From Streptomyces cyaneochromogenes (GTDB lineage Bacteria > Actinomycetota > Actinomycetes > Streptomycetales > Streptomycetaceae): a DNA stretch of 64,000 bases. The stretch is from the NCBI RefSeq assembly GCF_003963535.1, contig NZ_CP034539.1:682001-746000 (forward strand), written 5' to 3'. The position numbers were made by a program, and so were the translations under genes. Below, one piece after another: positions 54,562 to 63,894 of this stretch. Position 1 is the first letter of the stretch. Every line of letters begins with the position of its first letter. The notes beneath the pieces were generated by a model, which did no database searches, had not been told where the DNA came from, and saw nothing but the letters and a program-made list of their open reading frames with translations.

Positions 54562-55538
54562 CCGTGCTCCTCGCCCGCGCGCCGTTTGAGGGGTTCCCAC
54601 CAGGCGCGGTGGTCGCGGTACCAGGCGACGGTGGCGGCGAGGCCGGACGCGAAGTCGTGGCGGGGCCGGTAGCCGAGTTCGGTGCGGGCCTTGGTCCAGT
54701 CGACGGAGTAGCGCAGGTCGTGGCCCTTGCGGTCCTCGACGTGCTCCACCCGGTCCCAGTCCGCGCCGCAGGCTTCCAGCAGCTGGGCGGTGAGGTCCCT
54801 GTTGGTCAGTTCCGTGCCGCCGCCGATGTTGTAGATCTCGCCGGGGCTGCCTTGGGTGCGGACGAGTTCGACGCCGTGGCAGTGGTCGTCGACATGCAGC
54901 CAGTCGCGGACGTTGAGGCCCTCGCCGTAGAGGGGGACCCGTTCGCCGTCGAGGAGGTTGGTGATGAACAGCGGGACGACCTTCTCGGGGAACTGGTGCG
55001 GCCCGTAGTTGTTGGAGCAGCGGGTCACCCGGACGTCGAGGCCGTGGGTGCGGTGGTAGGCGAGGGCGAGCAGGTCGGAGGAGGCCTTGGAGGCGGAGTA
55101 CGGCGAGCTGGGCCGCAGGGGGTCCTCCTCGGTGGCGGAACCCGTCTCGACGGAGCCGTAGACCTCGTCCGTCGATATGTGCACGAAGGGCGCGACGCCG
55201 TAGCGCAGGGCGGCGTCCAGCAGGGTCTGGGTACCGACGACGTTGGTGAGGACGAAGTCGCCGGCGCCGGTTATCGAGCGGTCCACATGGGACTCGGCGG
55301 CGAAGTGCACGACCTGGTCGGCCTCGGCCATCAGCTTGTCTACGAGTTCGGCGTCCCGGATGTCGCCGCGCACGAACTCCAGCCGGGGATGGCCGAGTTC
55401 GAGGTTGTCCAGGGTGCCGGCGTAGGTGAGTTTGTCCAGCACGGTGATCCGTGGGGCGGCGGGGGCGTCGCGGGCGAGCAGAGTGCGGACGTACGTCGAG
55501 CCTATGAAGCCGGCTGCGCCGGTGACGAGAAGGTTCAT
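54558..55538 (-). CDS. rmlB: dTDP-glucose 4,6-dehydratase
   Basis: A 326-residue extended SDR with GAAGFIGSTYV (NAD site, residues 7-17), STDEVYG (about 123-129) and YSASKAS (about 149-155), with RCSNNYGPHQFPEK later. It forms dTDP-4-keto-6-deoxyglucose. Its start overlaps the stop of rmlA by four bases, so it is co-translated with its predecessor. Confidence 0.95.
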   Translation of the reverse strand: MNLLVTGAAGFIGSTYVRTLLARDAPAAPRITVLDKLTYAGTLDNLELGHPRLEFVRGDIRDAELVDKLMAEADQVVHFAAESHVDRSITGAGDFVLTNVVGTQTLLDAALRYGVAPFVHISTDEVYGSVETGSATEEDPLRPSSPYSASKASSDLLALAYHRTHGLDVRVTRCSNNYGPHQFPEKVVPLFITNLLDGERVPLYGEGLNVRDWLHVDDHCHGVELVRTQGSPGEIYNIGGGTELTNRDLTAQLLEACGADWDRVEHVEDRKGHDLRYSVDWTKARTELGYRPRHDFASGLAATVAWYRDHRAWWEPLKRRAGEEHG

Positions 55539-56602
55539 GTGTGGATCTGCACTTTGCTGTGGTCTCCGAGGACGAGGCGGTGGGCGCTGGGGACGCTGGG
55601 TGCGGGCGTGACCTGGACGTGCCGCCCGATGAGCGAGGACTCGATCCGGCCCACCCCGTCGATGGAGGCGTCGTGCAGCACGATGGAGAACTCCAACTCG
55701 CTGTCGGTGATGCGGCAGTTCTCCGCGATGGAGGTGAACGGGCCGACGTAGGAGTCCTCGACGACGGTGCCCGCGCCGACGACGGCGGGGCCGACGATGC
55801 GCGAGTTGACGATGCGCGCGCCCTCCTCGACGACGACCCGTCCGACGGTCTGCGAGGCGTCGTCGACGTCACCGTCGATGCGTCGCGCGAGGCCCTCCAG
55901 GACGGTCCGGTTGACCTCCAGCATGTCGGCGACGTTCCCGGTGTCCTTCCAGTAGCCCTTGATGACCGTGCAGCGCACGTCGGCCCGGGAGTCGATGAGG
56001 TGCTGCAGGGCGTGGGTGATCTCCAACTCGCCGCGCCAGGAGGGCTCGATGGCGCGGACCGCGTCGTGGATCACCGGCGTGAACAGGTAGACGCCGACCA
56101 GGGCGAGGTCGCTCTTGGGGTGCGCCGGTTTCTCCTCCAGGCCGATGACCTGGCCGAGGTCGTCGAGTTCGGCGACGCCGAAGGAGCGCGGGTCCTCGAC
56201 GCGGGTGAGCAGGATCTGGGCGTCGGGGCGGTTGTCGCGGAACTCGTCGACGAGGTCGGTGATTCCGCCGACGATGAAGTTGTCACCGAGGTACATAACG
56301 AAGTCGTCGTCGCCGAGGTAGTCCCGGGCGATGAGGACGGCGTGGGCCAGCCCCAGCGGGCGTTCCTGCGGGATGTAGGTGATGTCCAGACCGAATCTGG
56401 TGCCGTCGCCGACGGCGTCCTGGATCTCCGCGGCCGTGTCGCCGACGATCACGCCGACGTCGGTGATGCCGGCGTCGGCGATGGATTCCAGCCCGTAGAA
56501 GAGCACGGCCTTGTTGGCCACCGGCACGAGCTGTTTGGCCGAAGTGTGCGTGATCGGCCGCAGGCGTGTACCGGCGCCGCCGGACAGCACAAGAGCCTTC
56601 AT
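55535..56602 (-). CDS. rmlA: Glucose-1-phosphate thymidylyltransferase, long (StrD-type) form
   Basis: This 355-residue protein has the nucleotidyltransferase signature LSGGAGTRLRPIT (residues 6-18), a YLGDNF metal site (about 104-109) and a C-terminal left-handed beta-helix (about residues 250-355, hexapeptide-like stretches). Short RmlA proteins have about 290 residues; the long form (StrD type) is frequent in actinobacteria. It makes dTDP-glucose as the first step for the rml operon. AAGGTGA before ATG 56602 is the ribosome binding site. Confidence 0.93.
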   Translation of the reverse strand: MKALVLSGGAGTRLRPITHTSAKQLVPVANKAVLFYGLESIADAGITDVGVIVGDTAAEIQDAVGDGTRFGLDITYIPQERPLGLAHAVLIARDYLGDDDFVMYLGDNFIVGGITDLVDEFRDNRPDAQILLTRVEDPRSFGVAELDDLGQVIGLEEKPAHPKSDLALVGVYLFTPVIHDAVRAIEPSWRGELEITHALQHLIDSRADVRCTVIKGYWKDTGNVADMLEVNRTVLEGLARRIDGDVDDASQTVGRVVVEEGARIVNSRIVGPAVVGAGTVVEDSYVGPFTSIAENCRITDSELEFSIVLHDASIDGVGRIESSLIGRHVQVTPAPSVPSAHRLVLGDHSKVQIHT

Positions 56603-56696
56603 CGGTTCACCTTAGCCCGGATCCGGCCGATTTGACGGGGTCGGGATTGGCTTGTTCGTCATGCCAGTACCCCTGGGCGTTCACCGGAATCCAGCC

Positions 56697-59141
56697 TCAG
56701 CCGCCCAACGCGAGTTCGCACCACACCTGTTTTCCGCCACTGACCGGCACTGTCCCCCAGGTGGCCGAAACGGCCTCGACCAGGAGGATGCCGCGGCCGC
56801 CGGTGGCCTCCCAGCTGATGCTGGTGGGCTTGACCGGGGTTCTGGGTGAGGCGTCGGTGACGGCGACGCGCAGCCGGTCGTTGACGAGGGTGAGGTCGAG
56901 GCGGACGCGGCCGTCGGTGTGCACGAGGGCGTTGGTGACGAGTTCGGAGACGACGAGCAGTACGGCGTCCAGGTCCCGCGGCGGCACGCCCCAGATGCGC
57001 AGGGTGCGCCGGGTGAAGCGGCGGGCGTGGCCGACGGCCTCCGGGACGCGCCAGACCGTCCAGGTCTCGCGCAGCGGGCGTACGGCCATGCCGTCGTAGC
57101 GCATGAGGAGCAGCGCGATGTCGTCGCTGCGGCGTGCGCCCACCAGCAGGGCGTCGGCGACGAGGCCGAGGTGGGCGGCGTCGGAGAGGGCCAGTTCGTG
57201 GGCGAGCCGGTCCATGCCGTCGTCGATGTCGGCGTCGGCCGACTCCACGAGGCCGTCGGTGGTGAGGGCGATGACGGTGCCGGGCCGCAGCCGCAGCGGG
57301 CTCATCGGGAACTCGGCCTGCTTCAGCACACCGAGCGGCGGGCCGCCCTCCGACTCGGCGATCTCCGTGGTGCCGTCCGGGTGGCGCAGCACCGGCGGGA
57401 GGTGTCCGGCGCGCACGCACCAGGCGGAGCCCTCCTCCAGGTCGACGTCCACGTAGGCGCAGGTGGCGAAGAGGTCGGTCTCCATGTCCATGAGGAGACG
57501 GTTGGCGTGGTGGACGACCACGTCCGGCGGGTGCCCCTCGGCGGCGTAGGCGCGCAGCGCGGTGCGCATCTGGCCCATGAGGGTGGCGGCGGCCGCGCTG
57601 TGGCCCTGGACGTCGCCGATGACGAGGGCCACGTGGTTGTCGGGCAGCGGGATCACGTCGTACCAGTCGCCGCCGACCTCCAGGCCCGCCGTGGTCGGCA
57701 GATAGCGGGCGACCGCCTCCGCGCCCGGCAGCCGGGGCAGCCTGCGCGGCAGGAGCTGGCGCTGGAGCATGCCGACGAGTTCGTGCTCGGCGTCGAAGGC
57801 GTGCGCGCGCAGCAGGGCCTGGCCGGCGAGGCCCGCGGAGGCGGTGAGCAGGGCGCGTTCGTCGGGGCCGAACTCGTGCGGGGTGTCCCAGCCGATCAGG
57901 CACGCGCCCGCCATGCGGCCCCCGGCGGGCAGCGGCAGGACGGCGAGGCCGCCGGGGCCGACGTCGGCGAGAGCGGGCTCCAGCGGGGTGCCGGCCGGCC
58001 AGATCCGGGCGCGGCCCTCGCGCAGGGCGGCGGCGAGGGTGGGCATGGCGCGCACGGGGGCGTCGGGCCATTCGGTACGCCACTCCAGGCGCCACAGCTG
58101 AGGCCAGGACTCGGGTTCGGGCGGGTCGAGGACGGTGACGACGAGCCGGTCGTTCTCCAGCTCGGCGAGCGCGATGCGGTCGGCGCGCAGCGGCTTGCGC
58201 AGGGCGGTGACCACGGCGTGGCCGACGTCGCGGACGGTGACGGCGGTGGCGAGGGCGGCGGCGAGGCGCTGGACGCGGGCCACGTCGGTGACCTCGGCGC
58301 GCAGGGTGGAGGCGTCGGCGACGGTGCCGACGAGGCGGGCGGGGACGCCCTCGCCGCCGGGCAGGAGGCGGCCGCGCAGCCGCAGCCACCTGGGCGGACC
58401 GGTCGGCTGCAGGATCCGGAACTCCAGCTCACGCTCGCCGATGGACATGTGGTCGGCCTCGACGACGGACATCAGCGACGGCAGGTCCTCCGGGACGGTC
58501 AGGCCCAGCAGGGTCTCGACCTTGCCGTCGAACTCGGCCGGGCCGAGGCCGAACAGCGCGAGGATGTCGGCGCCGACGTCGACGCGGCCGGTGTCCATGG
58601 CGAGGCTGAAGGCGTCGGCCGGGAGTTCGCCGCCCTCCGCGGCCGCGGGCAGCACGGGGAAGGCGACGGCCTCGGCGACCAGTTCCAGGCATTCCCGGTC
58701 GTCGGTGCCGAAGCCGCCGGGGTTCTCGCTCACGGCCAGCAGACAGCCGCCGCCGTCGCCGCGCGCGGGCAGGGCGGCCAGGAAGAAGTCCCGTGCGGGA
58801 GCCCTGCGCGACTCGGCGAGCTCGGCCGGGGAGAGCCACCGGGAGCGGCCGGTGCGGTGGACATCGGCGACCGGGGAGCGTCCGGCGAGGGCGTAGCTGT
58901 CGCGCAGGCCGTACAGGGTGCGGGGCACGCCGACGGACTCGATCAGGCACAGCAGCTCGCCGTCCTCGCTGGGCGTGTACACGGCGGCGAAGGTGGCTCC
59001 GCCGTAGACGAGCGTCTGCTCCAGGACCCGGCGCAGCCGTTCGGGCGAGTCGGGCTCGGCAGAAAGCGCCTTCAGGGCGCCTTCGGCACGCGGACGCCTC
59101 GTCCTGCGTCCCGCAGCGCCCTCAGTGACCACGTCCGCCAT
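56697..59141 (-). CDS. SpoIIE-type PP2C phosphatase with PAS/GAF sensors and HATPase domain
   Basis: The 814-residue regulator has an N-terminal GAF/PAS-like region (about residues 25-290), a second GAF (about 300-480), a SpoIIE phosphatase (about 500-690, with GDWYDVIPLPD and VIGDVQGH) and a C-terminal histidine-kinase-like ATPase (about 700-814, with SELVTNALVHTDG). This combination acts in partner-switching control of sigma factors through anti-sigma antagonists. ATG 59141 was chosen from the ATG that begins the family-like MADVV stretch; there is no ribosome binding site, so leaderless or upstream starts are possible. It is divergent from the lanthipeptide operon. Confidence 0.88.
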   Translation of the reverse strand: MADVVTEGAAGRRTRRPRAEGALKALSAEPDSPERLRRVLEQTLVYGGATFAAVYTPSEDGELLCLIESVGVPRTLYGLRDSYALAGRSPVADVHRTGRSRWLSPAELAESRRAPARDFFLAALPARGDGGGCLLAVSENPGGFGTDDRECLELVAEAVAFPVLPAAAEGGELPADAFSLAMDTGRVDVGADILALFGLGPAEFDGKVETLLGLTVPEDLPSLMSVVEADHMSIGERELEFRILQPTGPPRWLRLRGRLLPGGEGVPARLVGTVADASTLRAEVTDVARVQRLAAALATAVTVRDVGHAVVTALRKPLRADRIALAELENDRLVVTVLDPPEPESWPQLWRLEWRTEWPDAPVRAMPTLAAALREGRARIWPAGTPLEPALADVGPGGLAVLPLPAGGRMAGACLIGWDTPHEFGPDERALLTASAGLAGQALLRAHAFDAEHELVGMLQRQLLPRRLPRLPGAEAVARYLPTTAGLEVGGDWYDVIPLPDNHVALVIGDVQGHSAAAATLMGQMRTALRAYAAEGHPPDVVVHHANRLLMDMETDLFATCAYVDVDLEEGSAWCVRAGHLPPVLRHPDGTTEIAESEGGPPLGVLKQAEFPMSPLRLRPGTVIALTTDGLVESADADIDDGMDRLAHELALSDAAHLGLVADALLVGARRSDDIALLLMRYDGMAVRPLRETWTVWRVPEAVGHARRFTRRTLRIWGVPPRDLDAVLLVVSELVTNALVHTDGRVRLDLTLVNDRLRVAVTDASPRTPVKPTSISWEATGGRGILLVEAVSATWGTVPVSGGKQVWCELALGG

Positions 59142-59328
59142 TACAGCGCTTGTGGGCCACGTGCGCAGCCCTTGTGACCGTTCGATGGAGCGTTGACGTG
59201 GGAAGCGCTCGAAACCCTCCGAACAGTTCTTGACGCGTGCGTTCCGCACGGTGATCTCGTGACAGCCATGACTGTCCGTGCCCGCCGGCCCGCTGGAAGT
59301 CTCGGCGTGGGGCCAAGGAGGGGGAGGC

Positions 59329-61935
59329 ATGGACAAGCGGTACGAGGTGTACGCGCTCGCCGACCGGCACTTCTACGAGACGCCGGAACGCGTGTCCGCG
59401 GGGACACGGGACGCCGAGCAGCTGTACGAGACGGCGCGGCGTGCGGTGCCCGAGGGCTGGGAGTCGGCGCGGATCGGCGACTGGCTCGCGCTCACGCCGC
59501 TCGGCCCGGACGGGGCGCCTGTGCCCGGCCCGGCCCAGGGCTGGAAGGTCCATGCCTCGGCCACCCGGGCGAACGCGGAGCGGATCGCCGCACTCGTGTG
59601 GGACTACTGCGTGCCCCGCCGCATCCCGTTCAAGTTCGTGCCGGGCCCGAACCTGCTGCACCTGCGCAACACCAAGTACGCCGCCCGTGACTCCAGCGGC
59701 AAGTTCGTCACGGTCTACCCGGCCGACGAGGAGCAGCTGCACGTCGTACTGCGCGAGCTCGGCAAGCTCCTGGAGGGCTTCGAGGGGCCGTACATCCTCA
59801 GCGATCTGCGCTGGCACGACGGCCCGCTCTATGTCCGCTACGGCGCTTTCGCACGCACCTTCGTCGTCGACGAGCGCGGCTCGCTGGTGCCGGCGGTGCT
59901 GGACGGCGAGGGCAAGCGGGTGCCGGACCGGCGGGCGCCGTCCTTCCAGGTGCCGGAGTGGGTGACGCTGCCGGGCTTCCTGGAGCCGCATCTGGCGGCA
60001 CGCAACACCACGACGGTCGGCGGGCTGCCGTACCGCATCGAGAAGGCGCTGCACTTCTCCAACGGCGGCGGGGTGTACGCGGGCACCGACACCCGCGACG
60101 GGCGCCGGGTCGTGCTGAAGGAGGGCCGGCCGCACGCGGGGCTGGCCGCCGACGGGGCGGACGCCATCACGCGCCTGGAGCGGGAGAAGGACGCCCTGGA
60201 GCAGCTGGCGGGGACGGGGGTGGTGCCCGAGGTGCGGGACTGGTTCATGCTCGGCGACCACCGGTTCCTCGTCATGGACTTCCTGGAGGGCCGCCCGCTG
60301 AACTCGTTCTTCGCCGAGCGGCATCCGCTGCTCACCCCGGATCCCGATCCGAAGGCGGTGGCCGAGTACACGGCGTGGGCGGTGCGCATCCACGGGGCCG
60401 TCGAGCGGGCGGTGCAGGAGGTGCACGCGCGCGGGATCGCCTTCAACGACCTGCACGTCTTCAACATCATGGTCGGACCCGACGAGGAGTCGGTGTCCCT
60501 GCTCGACTTCGAGGCGGCGGCGCCGATCTCCGCGCAGGGCCGGCAGGTGGTCGCCCATCCCGGCTTCTTCGCCCCGCCGGACCGCACCGGCGCCGACGTG
60601 GACCGCTACGCACTGGCGTGTCTGCGGCTCGCCCTGTTCCTGCCGGTGACCACGCTGTTCGTGGTCGACCGGGGCAAGGCGGCCCACCTCGCCGACGTGA
60701 TCGCACGCGAATTCCCGGACGTGCCCCGGGAGTTCCTGGACGAGGCGGTCGCGGAGATCACGCGGGGCGCCCCCGCGCCGGCACCGTCCTTCGTGTCGCC
60801 CGGCGACTGGCCCTACAGCCGCGACTCCATGGTCAAGGCGCTCCTCGCCTCGGCGACCCCGGAGCGCGACGACCGGCTCTTCCCCGGCGACATCACGCAG
60901 TTCTCCGACGGCGGCGGACTCGGCCTGGCGCACGGTGCGGCCGGGGTGCTGTACGCGCTGGACGCGGTCGGTGCCGAGCGCTACGAGGAGGGCGAGCGCT
61001 GGCTCCTGGCCCGCACCGCACCGCCGCCGACGGGCACGCCGCTGGGGCTGTACGACGGTCTCGCGGGCGTCGCCCACGTCCTGGACCGGCTCGGTCACCG
61101 CCGGCGCGCCCTGGACCTGGTCGAGAGGATCCTCCAGGAGCGGTGGCAGAACCTCTCCGCCGACCTGCACGGCGGACTGGCCGGACTCGGCCTGGTCCTC
61201 GGCGAGTTGGCCCACACGACCGGCGAGACGGAGCTGCGGGACCGTGCCGCCGAGGCCGCCGACATCCTCGTACGACGACTCACGCAGCCTCTCCCGGACA
61301 CGCCGCGGCGGCGCCGGGCCGGGCTGCTGCGGGGCGCGAGCGGCCCCGCGCTGTTCCTGCTGCGGCAGTACGAACGGACCGGTGAGCCGGGGCTGTTGGC
61401 GGCGGCCGGGGTGGCGCTGCGGCGCGACCTGGAGTGCTGTGTGACGCACCCGGGCGGCTCGCTGGAGGTCGACGAGGGCTGGCGGACGCTGCCGTACCTC
61501 GGCGACGGGAGCGCGGGCATCGGGATGGTCCTGGACGACTACCTCGCTCAAGGCGGCGGCCCCGACGGTGAGATGGACCGGGCCCGCGCCGGGATCCTGA
61601 CCGCCGCCACCAGCCTCTTCTACGTCCAGCCCGGCCTCTTCCAGGGCCGCGCCGGGATGATCCTGCACCTCGCCCGCACCACCGCGCCCGGAGCGACCCG
61701 CGAACGGCTCGCCGAGCAGATCGCCGGGCTCGGCTGGTTCGCGATGGACTACCAGGGCCAACTGGCCTTCCCCGGCCACCAGATGATGCGGCTGTCGATG
61801 GACCTGGGCACCGGAACGGCAGGGTGCCTGCTCGCGCTCGGCGCGGCCCACACGGCCCCCGGCGATCCGGACACCGCCCACCTGCCGTTCCTGCCGCCGC
61901 TCGGGCGGCCCCCACAGCGCGGTTCCGCGATCTGA
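59329..61935 (+). CDS. amfT: Class III lanthipeptide synthetase (AmfT/RamC type)
   Basis: This 868-residue LanKC enzyme has an N-terminal lyase domain (about 1-205), a Ser/Thr-kinase-like domain (about 220-510: ATP loop SNGGGVYAG, catalytic NDLHVFN, LLDFEAA) and a C-terminal LanC-like cyclase (about 530-868) that lacks the usual Cys/His zinc ligands, as in class III. It phosphorylates Ser of the AmfS precursor, eliminates phosphate and closes lanthionine/labionin rings. ATG 59329 follows GGAGG. It is followed at once by amfS and two exporter genes, the SapB/AmfS gene order. Confidence 0.95.
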   Translation: MDKRYEVYALADRHFYETPERVSAGTRDAEQLYETARRAVPEGWESARIGDWLALTPLGPDGAPVPGPAQGWKVHASATRANAERIAALVWDYCVPRRIPFKFVPGPNLLHLRNTKYAARDSSGKFVTVYPADEEQLHVVLRELGKLLEGFEGPYILSDLRWHDGPLYVRYGAFARTFVVDERGSLVPAVLDGEGKRVPDRRAPSFQVPEWVTLPGFLEPHLAARNTTTVGGLPYRIEKALHFSNGGGVYAGTDTRDGRRVVLKEGRPHAGLAADGADAITRLEREKDALEQLAGTGVVPEVRDWFMLGDHRFLVMDFLEGRPLNSFFAERHPLLTPDPDPKAVAEYTAWAVRIHGAVERAVQEVHARGIAFNDLHVFNIMVGPDEESVSLLDFEAAAPISAQGRQVVAHPGFFAPPDRTGADVDRYALACLRLALFLPVTTLFVVDRGKAAHLADVIAREFPDVPREFLDEAVAEITRGAPAPAPSFVSPGDWPYSRDSMVKALLASATPERDDRLFPGDITQFSDGGGLGLAHGAAGVLYALDAVGAERYEEGERWLLARTAPPPTGTPLGLYDGLAGVAHVLDRLGHRRRALDLVERILQERWQNLSADLHGGLAGLGLVLGELAHTTGETELRDRAAEAADILVRRLTQPLPDTPRRRRAGLLRGASGPALFLLRQYERTGEPGLLAAAGVALRRDLECCVTHPGGSLEVDEGWRTLPYLGDGSAGIGMVLDDYLAQGGGPDGEMDRARAGILTAATSLFYVQPGLFQGRAGMILHLARTTAPGATRERLAEQIAGLGWFAMDYQGQLAFPGHQMMRLSMDLGTGTAGCLLALGAAHTAPGDPDTAHLPFLPPLGRPPQRGSAI

Positions 61936-61994
61936 CGGAGCCGTGACCCAACCCCGTCCCCACGGGTGGACGACACCGAAGGAAGGAAATCGAG

Positions 61995-62111
61995 ATGGCA
62001 CTGCTCGACCTGCAGGCGATGGAGTCCGAAGAGCGCACCGAAGGCGGCGGCCCCAGCACCCTGAGCCTGCTGTCGTGCGTCAGCGCGGCGAGCCTGACGC
62101 TCTGTCTCTGA
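61995..62111 (+). CDS. amfS: AmfS/SapB-type class III lanthipeptide precursor
   Basis: A 38-residue precursor. The leader starts MALLDLQAME with the LLDLQ recognition motif for LanKC, followed by an acidic stretch and a GGGP turn. The core (about residues 21-38) has two ring motifs Ser-x2-Ser-x3-Cys: S21, S24, C28 and S30, S33, C37. These yield two overlapping or labionin rings, as in SapB and AmfS, the surfactants that let aerial hyphae leave the water surface. GGAAGG precedes ATG 61995. It is too short for automatic gene callers to be sure of. Confidence 0.95.
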   Translation: MALLDLQAMESEERTEGGGPSTLSLLSCVSAASLTLCL

Positions 62112-62135
62112 CGAGCTCCGTGCGTCCAAGGCTGC

Positions 62136-62168
62136 GGGCGGTCCGCTCCCGCGAGGGAGGGGCCGCCC
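62136..62168 (+). promoter_or_regulatory. Strong hairpin between amfS and the exporter genes
   Basis: GGGCGGTCC (with a bulged G), CTCCC, a GCGA loop and GGGAGGGGCCGCCC form a long GC stem of about 13 pairs in the 91-base gap. Without a T run it is more likely an mRNA-stabilising or partial attenuator hairpin that gives more amfS than exporter mRNA. Confidence 0.65.
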
Positions 62169-62202
62169 GGGGTCCTGCACCGTCCCGGAGGGCCGCAACC
62201 GT

Positions 62203-63894
62203 ATGACCGAAGCCATCAGGACGCTCCCCGGACCGCTCGGCCCGGCGCCCGTCCGCACGCTGGCCCTGTGCCTGGTGAGCACGTCCGCGACCGGCGCCGG
62301 CCTGCTGCTGCCCGCCGCGCTCGGCCGGACCCTCGATCTGCTGCTCTCGCAGGCTCCGGCGACTCGCTGGGTCCTGTACTGCGCCGCGATCGTCCTGCTG
62401 CTCACCCTGCTCGACGCGTGCGAGACCGTACTGCGCGGCACGGTGGACGCCGGCACCACCGCCTGGCTGCGCCGCCGTCTGACCGGTCATGTCCTGGCCG
62501 TCGGCCCGCGCGCATCCGAACGCTTCGGCCCCGGAGACCTCGTCGCCCGACTCGTCGGCAACGCCGCCCAGGCGGGCACCGCACCGACCGCCCGCGCGGC
62601 CCTGCTCGCCGCGCTCGCCGGACCGGTCGGCGCCATCGTGGCCCTCGCTCTGATCGACCCGTGGCTCGCGGCCGTACTGCTGGCCGGAGCACCGGTGCTG
62701 GCGCTGCTGCTGAGGGCCTTCGCCCGCGACACCAGGCAGTGCGTGGTGAGCTACCAGAAGGCGCAGGGGCGGATCGCCCAGTCGCTCTCCGAGGCCGTCC
62801 GCGGACACCGCACCATCGAGGCGGCGGGGACGGCCGGCCGGGAGACGGCACGGATCCTGCGGCCGTTGCCCGAACTGTCCGAGGCCGGGCACCGCATGTG
62901 GCACGTGCAGGGGCGGGCCGCGGGCCGGTCCGTGGCCGTGGCCCCGCTGCTCCAGCTCGGCGTCGTCGCCGTGGCCGGGGTCCTGCTGGCCCGGCACCGG
63001 CTGACGGTGGGCGAGGTACTGGCGGCGTCCCGGTACGCGGTCCTCACGACCGGCGTCGGCGTGCTGGTCGGACAGCTCGCCGGGCTCGCCCGGGCCCGTG
63101 CGGCGACGGAACGCCTCCACGAGGTCCTGGCGGAGCCCGCCCCCCGCTACGGCGAGCGCGGGCTTCCCCCCGGTCCGGGCCGACTGGAACTGCGCGGGGT
63201 GACCGCCCGGCGCGGTGGGCGTGCCGTGCTCGACGGCGTCGACCTAGTGGTGCCCGGCGGGACGACCATGGCCGTCGTGGGCCGTTCGGGCGCCGGCAAA
63301 TCGCTCCTGGCCGCGATCGCCGGACGGCTGACCGAGCCGGACGCGGGAGAGGTACTGCTCGACGGCGTGCCGTTGCGCGACCTCACCCACGACGCGCTGC
63401 GCCGCGCCGTCGGCCACGCCTTCGAACGCCCGGCTCTGCTGGGTGGCACGGTGGAGCAGGAGATCGGCATGGCGCTGTCCTCCCCCTCCCCCGCCCGCGT
63501 GCGGGAAGCGGCCCGCACGGCCCACGCGGACGACTTCATACGCCGCCTGCCCCAGGGATACGCCACCGCCGTCGCCGACGCCCCCCGCTCCGGCGGCGAG
63601 TCCCAACGCCTCGGCCTGGCCCGCGCCTTCGCCCACGGCGGCCGCCTCCTGATCCTCGACGACGCCCTCTCCAGCCTCGACACGGTGACCGAGACCCGCA
63701 TCTCGGCCGCCCTCGTCGACGGCGGCGAGAACAACGGCACCCGCCTCCTGATGGCCCACCGCGCCGCGACGGCGGCCCGCGCGGACGCGGTGGCGTGGCT
63801 GGAGGGAGGGCGGGTGCGGGCGGTGGGGCGGCATGAGGAGCTGTGGGAGATCCCGGAGTACCGGGCGGTGTTCGCGGACGGGGAGCGGCCGTGA
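62203..63894 (+). CDS. amfB: ABC transporter of the lanthipeptide operon, first subunit (AmfB/RamA-like)
   Basis: This 563-residue half-transporter has six transmembrane helices (about residues 20-310) and an ATPase domain with Walker A GRSGAGKSLLA (about 361-371), signature RSGGESQRLGL and Walker B LLILDDALSS. It presumably exports the matured AmfS peptide together with the second transporter that follows. GTGA overlap at the end couples the two genes. No peptidase domain is present, so leader removal is done elsewhere. Confidence 0.92.
   Translation: MTEAIRTLPGPLGPAPVRTLALCLVSTSATGAGLLLPAALGRTLDLLLSQAPATRWVLYCAAIVLLLTLLDACETVLRGTVDAGTTAWLRRRLTGHVLAVGPRASERFGPGDLVARLVGNAAQAGTAPTARAALLAALAGPVGAIVALALIDPWLAAVLLAGAPVLALLLRAFARDTRQCVVSYQKAQGRIAQSLSEAVRGHRTIEAAGTAGRETARILRPLPELSEAGHRMWHVQGRAAGRSVAVAPLLQLGVVAVAGVLLARHRLTVGEVLAASRYAVLTTGVGVLVGQLAGLARARAATERLHEVLAEPAPRYGERGLPPGPGRLELRGVTARRGGRAVLDGVDLVVPGGTTMAVVGRSGAGKSLLAAIAGRLTEPDAGEVLLDGVPLRDLTHDALRRAVGHAFERPALLGGTVEQEIGMALSSPSPARVREAARTAHADDFIRRLPQGYATAVADAPRSGGESQRLGLARAFAHGGRLLILDDALSSLDTVTETRISAALVDGGENNGTRLLMAHRAATAARADAVAWLEGGRVRAVGRHEELWEIPEYRAVFADGERP

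Noticed and set aside
56919-59177. Plus-strand open frame of 752 codons opposite the SpoIIE-type gene
   Set aside because: Gly/Val/Gln-rich shadow; the minus-strand reading has phosphatase and ATPase signatures.
59122-62001. Minus-strand open frame of 959 codons opposite amfT
   Set aside because: amfT reads as a full LanKC enzyme; the opposite frame has no motif.
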